Origin: Candidatus Parepulonipiscium sp. PG-Nuni2H_MBin01
GTDB taxonomy: Bacteria; Bacillota; Clostridia; Lachnospirales; Cellulosilyticaceae
Direction of reading: 5' to 3'
DNA length: 46,196 nt
Assembly: GCA_001994995.1 (NCBI GenBank)
Contig: MDJM01000047.1
Coordinates: 1-46,196 of the forward strand
Shown here: positions 23,631 to 32,449 of the stretch, piece after piece
Numbering within the stretch: the first letter of the stretch is position 1
How the letters are laid out: each line of letters opens with the position of its first letter
The notes under the pieces: generated by a model
The model's input: the letters and a program-made list of their open reading frames with translations, nothing else
Database searches by the model: none
Told to the model about the DNA's origin: nothing
Program-made: the position numbers and the translations under genes

Positions 23631-26207
23631 TTGAAAGGGTTATTTGAGAAGATATTCGGAACACATTCTGAAAGGGAACTTAAAAGAATTGAACCAATTA
23701 TACAGAAGATAGAGTCTTACGACAATGCTATGCAACAGCTTTCTGATGAACAGATTAAAGAGAAGACTGAGGAATTTAAGCGTCGTATTGAGGAAGGCGA
23801 GTCATTAGAGCATATTTTACCTGAAGCTTATGCTGTTTGTCGCGAGGCTTCGGCTCGGATTATGAATATGAAGCATTATAGGGTACAACTTATTGGTGGG
23901 GTAATACTTCACCATGGCCGTATTGCTGAGATGAGAACAGGGGAAGGTAAAACTTTGGTTGCGACTTTACCAGCTTATTTAAATGCATTGTCTGGCAAAG
24001 GCGTTCATGTTATTACGGTAAATGATTACCTAGCAAGTCGTGATGCACAAGAGATGGGTACGCTTTATAACTTTCTGGGGCTTACTGTTGGCTGTATTGT
24101 TAGTAATATGGATAATAATGCAAGGCGCGCCGCTTATAATTGTGATATAACTTATGGTACGAACAATGAGTTTGGTTTTGATTATTTGCGTGATAATATG
24201 GTGCTTTATTCACATGAGATGGTGCAACGCGATTTAAATTATGCGCTTATTGATGAGGTTGACTCGGTTCTTATAGATGAGGCTAGAACTCCGCTTATTA
24301 TTTCTGGACAAGGCGCTAAGTCTACTCATTTGTATAAGGCGGCTGATATTTTCGTTAGGCGGTTGAAGAAGGGTCAGTTGCTAGGTGAGGAGTCTGCTAT
24401 GGCGACTCTTATGCGTGAGGAGATTGAGGAGGAAGGCGATTATATTGTTGATGAAAAGCAGCGTTCAGTTACTTTAACTGCTGAAGGGGTTAAGAAAGCA
24501 GAGCAGTATTTTGGTATTGAAAACTTAGCTGACCCTGAGAATATGGAAACTCAACATCATATTACTATTGCGCTTAAGGCTCATAATCTTATGCATCTGG
24601 AGAAGGATTATATTGTTAATGATGAGCAGGAGATTGTTATTGTAGATGACCACACCGGCCGTCTTATGGATGGTAGAAGATACTCAGATGGGCTTCACCA
24701 AGCTATTGAGGCTAAGGAAGGTGTTGAGGTTAAGAAGGAAAGTAAAACGCTTGCTACTATTACGTTCCAGAACTTTTTCAATCGTTATACTAAAAAGGCT
24801 GGTATGACTGGTACTGCTCTTACTGAGGAAAGTGAGTTTAGGGAGATTTATGGGATGGACGTTATAGTTATTCCAACTAATAGACCAGTCCAACGTATTG
24901 ACCATGTGGATATAGTTTATACAACTGAAAATGGTAAGTTTAAGGCTATTATTGAAGATATTAAAAAGTCGGCTGAAGTTTTGCAACCGGTTTTAGTTGG
25001 TACAGTAACTATTGATACTTCAGAGCATTTGAGTAAGCTGCTTAAAAAGGAAGGTATTAAGCATCAGGTGTTAAATGCTAAGTATCATGCGCAGGAGGCG
25101 GAAATTGTTGCTGCTGCTGGTAGAAAAGGTGCTGTTACTATTGCAACTAATATGGCTGGCCGTGGTACGGATATTAAGCTTGAAGAGGGTGTGCAGGAGC
25201 TTGGAGGGCTTAAGATAATTGGTACAGAGCGCCATGAGTCTCGTCGTATAGATAATCAGCTTAGAGGGCGTGCTGGTCGTCAAGGTGACCCTGGGGAGTC
25301 TACATTCTATTTAGCGTTAGAGGATAATTTAATGAGGCTATTTATGCCTGAGACTACGCTTAAGATGTTTAATTCGTTAGGTTTAACCGAGGATGAGCCT
25401 ATTGTGCATAGTGTTTTATCTAAAACAATTGAGCGTGCGCAGTCTAAAGTGGAGGCTAATAACTATGGTATTCGTAAACACTTACTAGAGTATGACCGGA
25501 TTATGAATGAGCAGCGTGAGATTATTTATGGTGAGCGTTATAAGGTTTTAACTAATGAGAATATCCGCGATAATATTTTAAATATGGCTAAAGATGTTAT
25601 TAATACTGCTGTTGAAAATGGAATTGAAGGTGTGGAGTATCCTGAGGATTGGGAGTTAGCTAAGCTTATGGAGCATCTTAATACTATAATTCCATTTGGC
25701 GAGGTTGAGTTTACCGAAGATGAGCAGAAGGATTTAACAGAGCAGAAGTTAAAGGATTTGTTATTTGAAAAAGCGCAAGAGATGTATTTGGCGAAGGACG
25801 CAGAGCTTGGGGATAAGTTGCGAGAGATTGAGCGTGTAATGTTGCTTAAGGTAATTGACCAGAAGTGGATGGACCACTTGGATAATATTGAGCAAGTAAG
25901 ACAGGGTATTAATTTGCAAGCTTATGGCCAACGTAATCCGCTAGTGGAATATAAATATGTAAGTTTTGAGATGTTTGAGGAGATGACAGAAAACATTAAG
26001 CATGATACAGTTAAAGCGCTGTTCCATGTTAGAAGTACGCCAAATCAGGATATTAAGCGAGAGCATGTATTTAAGGGTGCTGTAACTAATCATCAGGATA
26101 CGAGCCTAGGCGCTAAACCGGTGGTTAAAGTGGAGAAGATAGGACGTAATGACCCTTGCACTTGTGGAAGTGGTAAGAAATATAAAAATTGTTGTGGTAA
26201 TGTTTAG
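23631..26207 (+). CDS. secA: Preprotein translocase ATPase SecA
   Basis: SecA drives protein export through SecYEG. The 858-aa product has the two-nucleotide-binding-domain layout: Walker [15 protein letters not shown] near residue 102, the DEVD box [18 protein letters not shown] near 205, the NBF-II motifs [11 protein letters not shown] near 507 and [13 protein letters not shown] near 545, and the helical scaffold. It ends in the SEC-C zinc motif ([15 protein letters not shown]), which in other bacteria binds SecB or ribosomes. The start is TTG, chosen because [10 protein letters not shown] is the standard SecA opening and AGGTGAG lies upstream. No second secA is in the window. It is followed 25 nt later by prfB. 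Confidence 0.97.
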   Translation: MKGLFEKIFGTHSERELKRIEPIIQKIESYDNAMQQLSDEQIKEKTEEFKRRIEEGESLEHILPEAYAVCREASARIMNMKHYRVQLIGGVILHHGRIAEMRTGEGKTLVATLPAYLNALSGKGVHVITVNDYLASRDAQEMGTLYNFLGLTVGCIVSNMDNNARRAAYNCDITYGTNNEFGFDYLRDNMVLYSHEMVQRDLNYALIDEVDSVLIDEARTPLIISGQGAKSTHLYKAADIFVRRLKKGQLLGEESAMATLMREEIEEEGDYIVDEKQRSVTLTAEGVKKAEQYFGIENLADPENMETQHHITIALKAHNLMHLEKDYIVNDEQEIVIVDDHTGRLMDGRRYSDGLHQAIEAKEGVEVKKESKTLATITFQNFFNRYTKKAGMTGTALTEESEFREIYGMDVIVIPTNRPVQRIDHVDIVYTTENGKFKAIIEDIKKSAEVLQPVLVGTVTIDTSEHLSKLLKKEGIKHQVLNAKYHAQEAEIVAAAGRKGAVTIATNMAGRGTDIKLEEGVQELGGLKIIGTERHESRRIDNQLRGRAGRQGDPGESTFYLALEDNLMRLFMPETTLKMFNSLGLTEDEPIVHSVLSKTIERAQSKVEANNYGIRKHLLEYDRIMNEQREIIYGERYKVLTNENIRDNILNMAKDVINTAVENGIEGVEYPEDWELAKLMEHLNTIIPFGEVEFTEDEQKDLTEQKLKDLLFEKAQEMYLAKDAELGDKLREIERVMLLKVIDQKWMDHLDNIEQVRQGINLQAYGQRNPLVEYKYVSFEMFEEMTENIKHDTVKALFHVRSTPNQDIKREHVFKGAVTNHQDTSLGAKPVVKVEKIGRNDPCTCGSGKKYKNCCGNV

Positions 26208-26232
26208 AATGTTTAGAAAGTGAAGTGATAAT

Positions 26233-27340
26233 TTGTTAGTTTTAGAACAATTAAATCTAAGTTTAGTAAGTTATAAGCAAAAAATAGCCGAGATGGGGAA
26301 CTCTCTTTGACATTGCTAACGTTAAGAAAAATATAGCACGGCTTGAGGAACAATCTGGTGAAGCTGATTTTTGGAGTGATATGGATAATGCGCAGAAGGT
26401 TTTGCAGGAGCTTAAGTTAGAGAAGGAGATAGTGGGCGGTTATAAGAAGCTTGTATCTATGTATGATGATGTATTAACGTTAATTGAGATGGGTATAGAG
26501 GAGCAGGATGAGGATTTGGCGCAAGAGGCTATTGAAGAGGCGGATGCGTTTAAAACTTATTATGAACAGATGCGAATTGCCACCTTGTTAGATGGAGAGT
26601 ATGATAGAAACAATGCGATAATTGCCCTTCATGCAGGTGCTGGAGGAACTGAGGCTTGTGATTGGAATAATATGTTGCTTAGGATGTATACAAGATGGGC
26701 GGAGCGAAAAGGTTATAAGGTTCAGTTGCTGGATATGTTAGATGGAGAGGAAGCAGGGGTTAAGTCTGTTACGTTGCAGATTAATGGCGATAATGCTTAC
26801 GGATATTTAAAGTCCGAGAAAGGTATACACCGCTTAGTTAGGATTTCGCCTTTTGATTCGTCGGGCAGAAGACATACTTCATTTGCGTCTTGCGATGTTA
26901 TGCCTGAATTATCTGATGATATTGAAGTGGATATTAAAGATGAGGACCTTAATATTGATACGTACCGTTCATCTGGAGCTGGTGGCCAACATGTTAATAC
27001 AACTGATTCAGCAGTACGAATAACCCATTTGCCAACGGGAATTGTGGTGCAGTGTCAAAATGAGCGGTCGCAAATTCAAAATAGAGAACGATGTATGAAA
27101 ATGTTACGTGCTAAACTGTTTGAAAAAGAGAGAGAAGAACAGATGCTAAAGATTGATGGTATTAGAGGAGAAAAGAAGGAGATTGGATGGGGTAATCAAA
27201 TTCGTTCTTACGTATTTCATCCATATAATATGGTAAAGGACCACCGTACTAATGAGGAGATGGGTAATACAGGAGCTGTTATGGATGGAGATATAGATAG
27301 GTTTATTAATGCTTATTTAAGTTGGCGTAGAAACGCATAA
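26233..27340 (+). CDS. prfB: Peptide chain release factor 2, with programmed +1 frameshift
   Basis: RF2 ends translation at UGA and UAA. The gene is in two frames: 26233-26307 (25 codons, TTG start, reading [20 protein letters not shown]) ends at TGA 26308-26310 after CTT. The ribosome then slips +1 on CTTT and reads GAC from 26309 to 27340, giving about 368 aa, the family length. Domain evidence: the SPF stop-codon tripeptide in [11 protein letters not shown] and the catalytic GGQ in [16 protein letters not shown]. The frameshift is autoregulatory: low RF2 favours slipping. The upstream G run (26295-26298) is weak and sits 6 nt before CTT, farther than the 3 nt of E. coli. The TTG start is tentative. 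secA ends 25 nt upstream, so co-transcription is likely. Confidence 0.92.
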
Positions 27341-27368
27341 TAAATATGTTAATAGAAAGGAACTTAGT

Positions 27369-28574
27369 ATGTTAATTGTACAAAAATTTGGAGGAAGTTC
27401 AGTTGCAAATACACAGAGAGTTATGAATGTAGCACAAAGAGTTGCGCAGTCATACAAAGATGGCAATGAGGTTATTGTTGTGCTTTCGGCCCAAGGAGAT
27501 ACAACAGATGAGCTTATTTCTAAAGCTAAGGAAATTACTGTTAATCCCCCAAAAAGAGAATTGGATATGCTACTTACAACAGGGGAACAGCAGTCTGTAG
27601 CATTAATGGCAATGGCGCTTTCGGAGTTAAACATACCGGCTATATCACTTAATGGCTATCAAGTTAATTTAAGAACTACGTCTGATTACACAAATGCGCG
27701 TATAAGAAATATAAAAACTAGTCGTATTAAAACTGAGTTGGCGCGTCGCAATGTGGTAATAATAACAGGGTTTCAGGGTGTTAATCGGTATGAAGATTTA
27801 ACTACGCTAGGCAGAGGAGGCTCTGATACAACTGCGGTGGCGATTGCAGCGGCTATTCATGCAAATAAGTGTGAAATTTATACGGATGTAGAAGGAGTAT
27901 ATACTGCTGACCCAAGGGTTGTGCCTAATGCGACTAAATTAGATGAGATTAATTATAACGAGATGTTAGAGCTAGCTTCTCTAGGTGCAAAGGTATTGCA
28001 CAATCGTTCGGTGGAGCTTGCTAAGAAATATAATGTAGATTTAGTTGTACGTTCAAGTTTAACTACAGCCGAGGGTACGGTTGTTAAGGAGGTTACTATG
28101 GAAAAAATGTTAATTAGCGGAGTTGCTGGAGATGATAATGTGGCAAGGATTTCGCTTCTTGGGATAGAAGATAAACCAGGCAAAGCATTTCAGATATTTT
28201 CTACGCTAGGTAAAAACAAAATAAATGTAGATATTATAATTCAATCGATAGCAACTGATGGGAGACGCAATATTTCGTTTAGCATTGATAAGGATTATCT
28301 TAATGAGGCTAAAGAGATTGTGGATTCTAATGCGAAGAGATGGGGAGCGACTGGAGTTGAGTATGATGAGAACTTGGCTAAAGTGTCGGTAGTAGGCGCT
28401 GGGATGGTGGCTAATGCTGGTGTTGCTTCTAAGGTGTTTGAAGCTATGTATGATGAAGATATTAATATTCATATGATTTCTACTTCGGAAATTAAGATTT
28501 CTGTATTAATTGATAATGGAGATATGAAGCGAGCTATGCGTGCAATCCATGATAAATTTGACTTAGGACAATAA
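27369..28574 (+). CDS. lysC: Aspartate kinase
   Basis: The first enzyme of the aspartate pathway (lysine, threonine, methionine, and dipicolinate for spores) phosphorylates L-aspartate. The 401-aa product opens with VQKFGGSSVANTQRVMNVA, has TTGEQQSVALMAMAL near residue 60-75 and GRGGSDTTAVAIAAAI near 150-165 (nucleotide and aspartate binding), and ends in two ACT domains (ISLLGIEDKPGKAFQIFS near 258; VSVVGAGMVANAGVA and ISTSEIKISVLID near 340-385) that allow feedback inhibition by amino acids. AAAGGAA lies before the ATG. It follows prfB by 28 nt, and no lysine riboswitch was seen. Confidence 0.95.
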   Translation: MLIVQKFGGSSVANTQRVMNVAQRVAQSYKDGNEVIVVLSAQGDTTDELISKAKEITVNPPKRELDMLLTTGEQQSVALMAMALSELNIPAISLNGYQVNLRTTSDYTNARIRNIKTSRIKTELARRNVVIITGFQGVNRYEDLTTLGRGGSDTTAVAIAAAIHANKCEIYTDVEGVYTADPRVVPNATKLDEINYNEMLELASLGAKVLHNRSVELAKKYNVDLVVRSSLTTAEGTVVKEVTMEKMLISGVAGDDNVARISLLGIEDKPGKAFQIFSTLGKNKINVDIIIQSIATDGRRNISFSIDKDYLNEAKEIVDSNAKRWGATGVEYDENLAKVSVVGAGMVANAGVASKVFEAMYDEDINIHMISTSEIKISVLIDNGDMKRAMRAIHDKFDLGQ

Positions 28575-28668
28575 AGAACTAAATATTCTAATTATCTAAT
28601 TTATACAAATCATACAATTTTCCGATTAACCATAACTTTTTTGCCATATAATTGCCATATAATTACCA

Positions 28669-28696
28669 TTGAATTTCCATAATTTTTTGGTATAAT
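28669..28696 (+). promoter_or_regulatory. Probable sigma-A promoter upstream of the secreted repeat protein
   Basis: TTGAAT (28669-28674) and TATAAT (28691-28696) with a 16-nt spacer. Two near-copies of TTGCCATATAA lie just upstream. The resulting leader would be about 195 nt and would include the palindromic element at 28721. Confidence 0.55.
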
Positions 28697-28720
28697 TATC
28701 TAAATGGATATACAAACAAC

Positions 28721-28772
28721 TCTCCCCCCTGTCAGCACCACAGCTGACATCCCCCTCTACAGGGGGACTTGG
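28721..28772. repeat. Palindromic intergenic repeat (TGTCAGC/GCTGACA plus C5/G5 hairpins)
   Basis: Two nested inverted repeats, GTCAGC-ACCACA-GCTGAC and CCCCCT-CTAC-AGGGGG, form a unit that closely matches a copy at 41728-41772. The unit lies inside the probable 5' leader of the next gene. Its GC-rich sequence contrasts with its surroundings. Confidence 0.75.
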
Positions 28773-28898
28773 TTGGGACTAGGGGCTTTGCTCCATACCA
28801 TGGATACTTCCGGAGTCCTAAGTGCCGATTGCTCTCCATGATTTTAAAGGATTTTTTATATTTTAACAAAGATGTTTACAAAATTAGGAGATGATAAT

Positions 28899-29402
28899 AT
28901 GATGAAAAAATGGTTAATTGGTGCAATGATTATTAGTACAGCATTAAGTTTAGGTACTGTTTATGCTAAAGACGGTTCCCATTGCAAAAAAAAAGAGGAT
29001 ATAGAACAGCAGGCAAAAGAAGCTGGATTATCAGTTGAGGATTATAAAGAAAAGATGCATGCTGAGCATTCTAAAGAGGCTGAAGCTATAATTTCTAGAG
29101 GTGCTGAGGCGGCAGGCATTAGCGTTAGTGAGTATAAAGAAAGAGTACTAGCTGAGCATGAGGCAGAGCTTGCTAAGAAAGCTGCTGAAGAAGGTATTAG
29201 CGTAGACGAGCTAAAACAACAACACCATCATAAACATTTGACTAAAAGAGCTGAGGAAGAAGGAATTAGTGCTGATGAGTTAAAAGCTAAGATGGATGAG
29301 AAGGTTGCTGAACATGCTAAAGAAGCCGGTCTATCAGTTGAGGATTATAAAAAAGAAATGGAAATCCATAGAATTATTATGCGAAATAGTAAAAGCAAAT
29401 AG
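28899..29402 (+). CDS. Small secreted protein with repeated GISVDELK-type motif
   Basis: The 167-aa product has a signal peptide (KKWLIGAMIISTALSLGTVYA, cleavage near residue 22). The mature part is helical and charged, with five copies of a short motif: AGLSVEDYKEK, AGISVSEYKER, EGISVDELKQQ, EGISADELKAK and AGLSVEDYKKE, spaced about 22-30 residues apart, and a HHHKH cluster near 115. No family was recognised. The spacing resembles helix-turn-helix-like SAP/HeH units strung together, but this is a guess. AGGAG (28886-28890) fixes the ATG at 28899; an in-frame start at 28872 lacks a site. The stop codon overlaps the terminator. Confidence 0.8.
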   Translation: MMKKWLIGAMIISTALSLGTVYAKDGSHCKKKEDIEQQAKEAGLSVEDYKEKMHAEHSKEAEAIISRGAEAAGISVSEYKERVLAEHEAELAKKAAEEGISVDELKQQHHHKHLTKRAEEEGISADELKAKMDEKVAEHAKEAGLSVEDYKKEMEIHRIIMRNSKSK

Positions 29403-29426
29403 GCGATTGTATCGCCTATTTTTTTT
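29401..29426 (+). terminator. Terminator after the secreted repeat protein
   Basis: A perfect 7-bp stem AGGCGAT/ATCGCCT with a 3-nt loop is followed by A and eight T. The stem begins within the stop codon. Confidence 0.85.
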
Positions 29427-31440
29427 AGCTGTAAAATTCTATATCAGTTGGCTCTAAACCAAAATGTGGGATTAGGCTTTTTATAAAGTTTAATTTAGTA
29501 GCTAGACTGCATGTGCTATTTAAATATATATTATCAGCAATTTTAGTTTTATAGCCACCGTGTTCAATTGCGCATAGTCTTCCTTTAAATGTATCGCTAG
29601 CAACTAGGTTTAGTAAAACTATAGCATTTATCTCATATAAATACTTACATATTTTATATAAACAATCTGACCAATTAGATACTTCAATAGCATTCATATT
29701 ATCGCCCATTGTAAAGTGAGTAATTTTGGTGCTTATATCATTATCATTTAAACTATAAATATTGTCGGGTACAATTTTAAATGTAGCAGGATACGGCCAT
29801 ATTTCAATAAACCGCTTAGTTAAATGCATTGTACGCTTTCTAATTTCATCTTCGTCCCATTTATCTAAATTCGCAAGATATTTATTAAGATAAACTAAGC
29901 TATCTTTATAACCATTTTCGATATTCTGCTTTTCTTTAAAAGATTTATTGCTAAGCTTTGAATTGTAGCCGCTATACGTTAAATTTCCTATAGTGTTTAA
30001 ATACGACTCATGAATTTCTCTATAGTTTATCCCTAACTCACGTTTCCAAGTTGGGGTTAATTTTTTAGGCATAATATGTTCTATCGTTAAACTTTTATTT
30101 GACATATCAAGCTGCTCTTTATTTCCGTACGTTTCTAGCATTTCAAATAAGTAATTTTTATTTTTACTAGCCATATTATAAATATTCTTAAACTCCAAAG
30201 CTTCTTCTACTGTTTTATCTGTAGGGAAATCCTTCTGTTGCCTACCTTTGCTTGCAAGAACATGACCTAAAACTAAATCGTAGTTTTCACCTGAAAAATG
30301 GTCATTAGCTTTTACTTCCTTACCTAACACAACAAAAATTTTATTTAACTTATTAGTAGACAAATCGCAAATTAATCGTCTAATAATAAAACTTTGGATT
30401 ATTTTAAGACAATTTATAGCCTGGTTAATATTTAGCTTTCCTTCATTATAATCGTTTAATAATTCTAGTAAAAATGGATAACTTACAGATACTTCTAATC
30501 GATTTATTCGCGTTATCTGTGTACGTAGCGGACTATCTACATCAGTTGTTATAAGTTTATAGTACTTTGAAAATTTTAGTAAATCTTTAAGCAGCTCATA
30601 TATATCGCTATTTTGAATTTTTACAAATTGCTTAAATGCTATATATACTTTAGATTGGGTAGGGATTATCCGCTGTTTTATGCTTAAATAATCTCGGATA
30701 AACTCACTTACATTGTTGCAAGTGTTGCTCTCAATTTTATGCCAATAGTTATTATATATATCTTGTTGCTCTTGTTGGGATTTGCGCAGTAAAATAAAAT
30801 TTCTAATTCTATCTGCTTCAGTTAAATCTAAACCTGTAGAATTTAAGCTTTCAAAAATAAGCTGAGGGTCATCTTCACCGTCTTTTAATTCCACATCCAC
30901 TATTATTAGCCGTGTAATTACAGCGTATATATTTAGTATTTTAGTTAAATCCAAGCGCTCATAAAAATATTTATAATTTAAAGTAATGTTAGAGTTTGCC
31001 ACTAAATTATCACGCTCGAATAGAGCATCATAGGCAATTTTATCATCTTTAATAGGAGCTAATTTTATGGGGTTATTATTGTATTTATCTATTAAATAAC
31101 TCTCTCTTATTATAGTAGGAAGATTTACTAATTGTACCTTATCTTCAATTTGATTAATATTATCTTCTAAAAAATGTGCGATTGCTAATAGCAATATAGA
31201 TATAGTAGTAAGTCGTTGCTGGCCATCAATAATAAGATAGTTTTTATAGCCAAAATAAATAGAAACCATAGCGCCAATAAAGTAGTTTGGTTTGTTATAA
31301 GCAATAACAAGTTCAATATCATCAAACAAGCGTTTACACTGCTCATTTTGCCAGTTATAATTACGCTGATATACAGGAATAGTAAACTTTTTATCTTTCC
31401 CTTCTAAGAAATCACATAAATATTTTTGTTTAGCATCCAT
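29425..31440 (-). CDS. DUF262/DUF1524 protein, GmrSD-like (probable defence nuclease)
   Basis: The 671-aa product has an N-terminal DUF262 (ParB-like NTPase) domain: IPVYQRNYNWQNEQC near residue 20 and YLIIDGQQRLTTISILLLA near 70. The C-terminal half has DUF1524, an HNH-type His-Me nuclease region with LTIEHIMPKKLTPTWKREL near 460 and NTIGNLTYSGYNSKLSNKSF near 485. A further ~100-residue tail (FTMGDNMNAIEVSNWSD) matches a common add-on whose role is unknown to me. The family includes the modification-dependent type IV enzyme GmrSD and BREX-associated BrxU, so phage defence is inferred. It is a lone gene, convergent with the preceding one. The ATG follows AGGAGG. Confidence 0.88.
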   Translation of the reverse strand: MDAKQKYLCDFLEGKDKKFTIPVYQRNYNWQNEQCKRLFDDIELVIAYNKPNYFIGAMVSIYFGYKNYLIIDGQQRLTTISILLLAIAHFLEDNINQIEDKVQLVNLPTIIRESYLIDKYNNNPIKLAPIKDDKIAYDALFERDNLVANSNITLNYKYFYERLDLTKILNIYAVITRLIIVDVELKDGEDDPQLIFESLNSTGLDLTEADRIRNFILLRKSQQEQQDIYNNYWHKIESNTCNNVSEFIRDYLSIKQRIIPTQSKVYIAFKQFVKIQNSDIYELLKDLLKFSKYYKLITTDVDSPLRTQITRINRLEVSVSYPFLLELLNDYNEGKLNINQAINCLKIIQSFIIRRLICDLSTNKLNKIFVVLGKEVKANDHFSGENYDLVLGHVLASKGRQQKDFPTDKTVEEALEFKNIYNMASKNKNYLFEMLETYGNKEQLDMSNKSLTIEHIMPKKLTPTWKRELGINYREIHESYLNTIGNLTYSGYNSKLSNKSFKEKQNIENGYKDSLVYLNKYLANLDKWDEDEIRKRTMHLTKRFIEIWPYPATFKIVPDNIYSLNDNDISTKITHFTMGDNMNAIEVSNWSDCLYKICKYLYEINAIVLLNLVASDTFKGRLCAIEHGGYKTKIADNIYLNSTCSLATKLNFIKSLIPHFGLEPTDIEFYS

Positions 31441-31535
31441 ACAAGCCTCCTTATTTTTACTAATATTATATCCATAATTTGGTTATAATAAACATTACCA
31501 GTTTGTTGAAGTAATTAAGAAAAGAGGATATAATT

Positions 31536-32321
31536 ATGTTTTCATTAGCAAATAAAATAGCGTTAGTGACAGCAGGAACTTCTGGGATAGGATTTGCGCT
31601 AGGGAAAGCTTGTGCGCAGGCAGGGGCAACGCTTGTAATTAATCACTATAAACAAGAGTCTATAAATACCGCGTTAGAAGAATATAAAAAGTTAGGAATA
31701 TCAGCACATGGATATTTAGGTGATGTTACAAAAGAAGATGAAGTTAGTGAGATGGTAACACATATTAATGAAGAAATTGGTGTTATTGATATACTGGTGA
31801 ATAATGCAGGAATTATTAAGCGTACGCCAATGACACAAATGTCGGTTAGCGATTTTGAGCGCGTAATAGACATTGACCTAATTGCGCCATTTATTATGGC
31901 AAAAGCTTGTATCCCGGGTATGATTGAAAAAGGTGGCGGCAAAATTATTAATATTTGCTCTATGATGAGTGAACTTGGGCGTGAAACTGTATCGGCTTAT
32001 GCTGCTGCAAAAGGAGGGCTTAAGATGCTGACTAAAAATATATGCGCTGAGTATGGGGCTAATAATATTCAGTGTAACGGAATAGGGCCAGGCTACATTG
32101 CTACAGAGCAAACTGCACCGCTAAGGGAGGTACAAGCAGACGGTACCCCTCACCCATTCGATAGATTTATATTGGCGAAGACACCGGCAAACAGATGGGG
32201 AATGCCAGATGATTTAGCAGGGCCTGTTGTATTTTTAGCTTCTAGTGCATCCGACTTTGTGAATGGACACATTCTATATGTAGATGGTGGAATTTTAGCT
32301 TATATTGGTAAACAACCTTAA
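31536..32321 (+). CDS. SDR family oxidoreductase, gluconate 5-dehydrogenase / 2-keto-3-deoxy-uronate reductase type
   Basis: The 261-aa short-chain dehydrogenase has the NAD(P) motif TAGTSGIGFALG near residue 13, NNAGIIKRTPM near 90, the catalytic Ser in NICSMMSELGRE and Tyr-Lys in YAAAKGG near 158. The ending FVNGHILYVDGGILAYIG is nearly identical to what I recall of the streptococcal gluconate 5-dehydrogenase. In streptococci this enzyme type serves breakdown of unsaturated uronates from hyaluronan. Here it sits 128 nt before a heparinase II/III-like lyase, so reduction of 4-deoxy-5-keto-uronate is the likely physiological role (inference). AGAGG lies before the ATG. The start has a TATAAT-like stretch immediately upstream. 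Confidence 0.88.
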   Translation: MFSLANKIALVTAGTSGIGFALGKACAQAGATLVINHYKQESINTALEEYKKLGISAHGYLGDVTKEDEVSEMVTHINEEIGVIDILVNNAGIIKRTPMTQMSVSDFERVIDIDLIAPFIMAKACIPGMIEKGGGKIINICSMMSELGRETVSAYAAAKGGLKMLTKNICAEYGANNIQCNGIGPGYIATEQTAPLREVQADGTPHPFDRFILAKTPANRWGMPDDLAGPVVFLASSASDFVNGHILYVDGGILAYIGKQP

Positions 32322-32365
32322 AATTAGGCTGTAACTGTTGACTATCAATGGTTACAGCCTAATTT
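32321..32365. terminator. Long inverted repeat after the SDR gene
   Basis: A perfect 15-bp stem (32321-32335 with 32351-32365) with a 15-nt loop begins at the last base of the stop codon. No long T tract follows, so it may be a weak terminator or an mRNA-stabilising hairpin that reduces but allows read-through into the lyase gene. Confidence 0.55.
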
Positions 32366-32449
32366 GCTGATAAAATAATATAATATAGTTCTGGTCAATA
32401 TGGGGAATAATATATTTTTCGATATGAAATATAACAATTGGAGGTATAT

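Noticed and set aside
26233-26310. Short frame ending in TGA before prfB, possibly a pseudogene or read error
   Set aside because: The sequence fits the known prfB autoregulatory +1 frameshift (CTTTGAC), and the joined product has the right length and N-terminal pattern.
27317-27634. Minus-strand 105-codon frame near the start of lysC
   Set aside because: It is antisense to the conserved N terminus of aspartate kinase and has no start signal.
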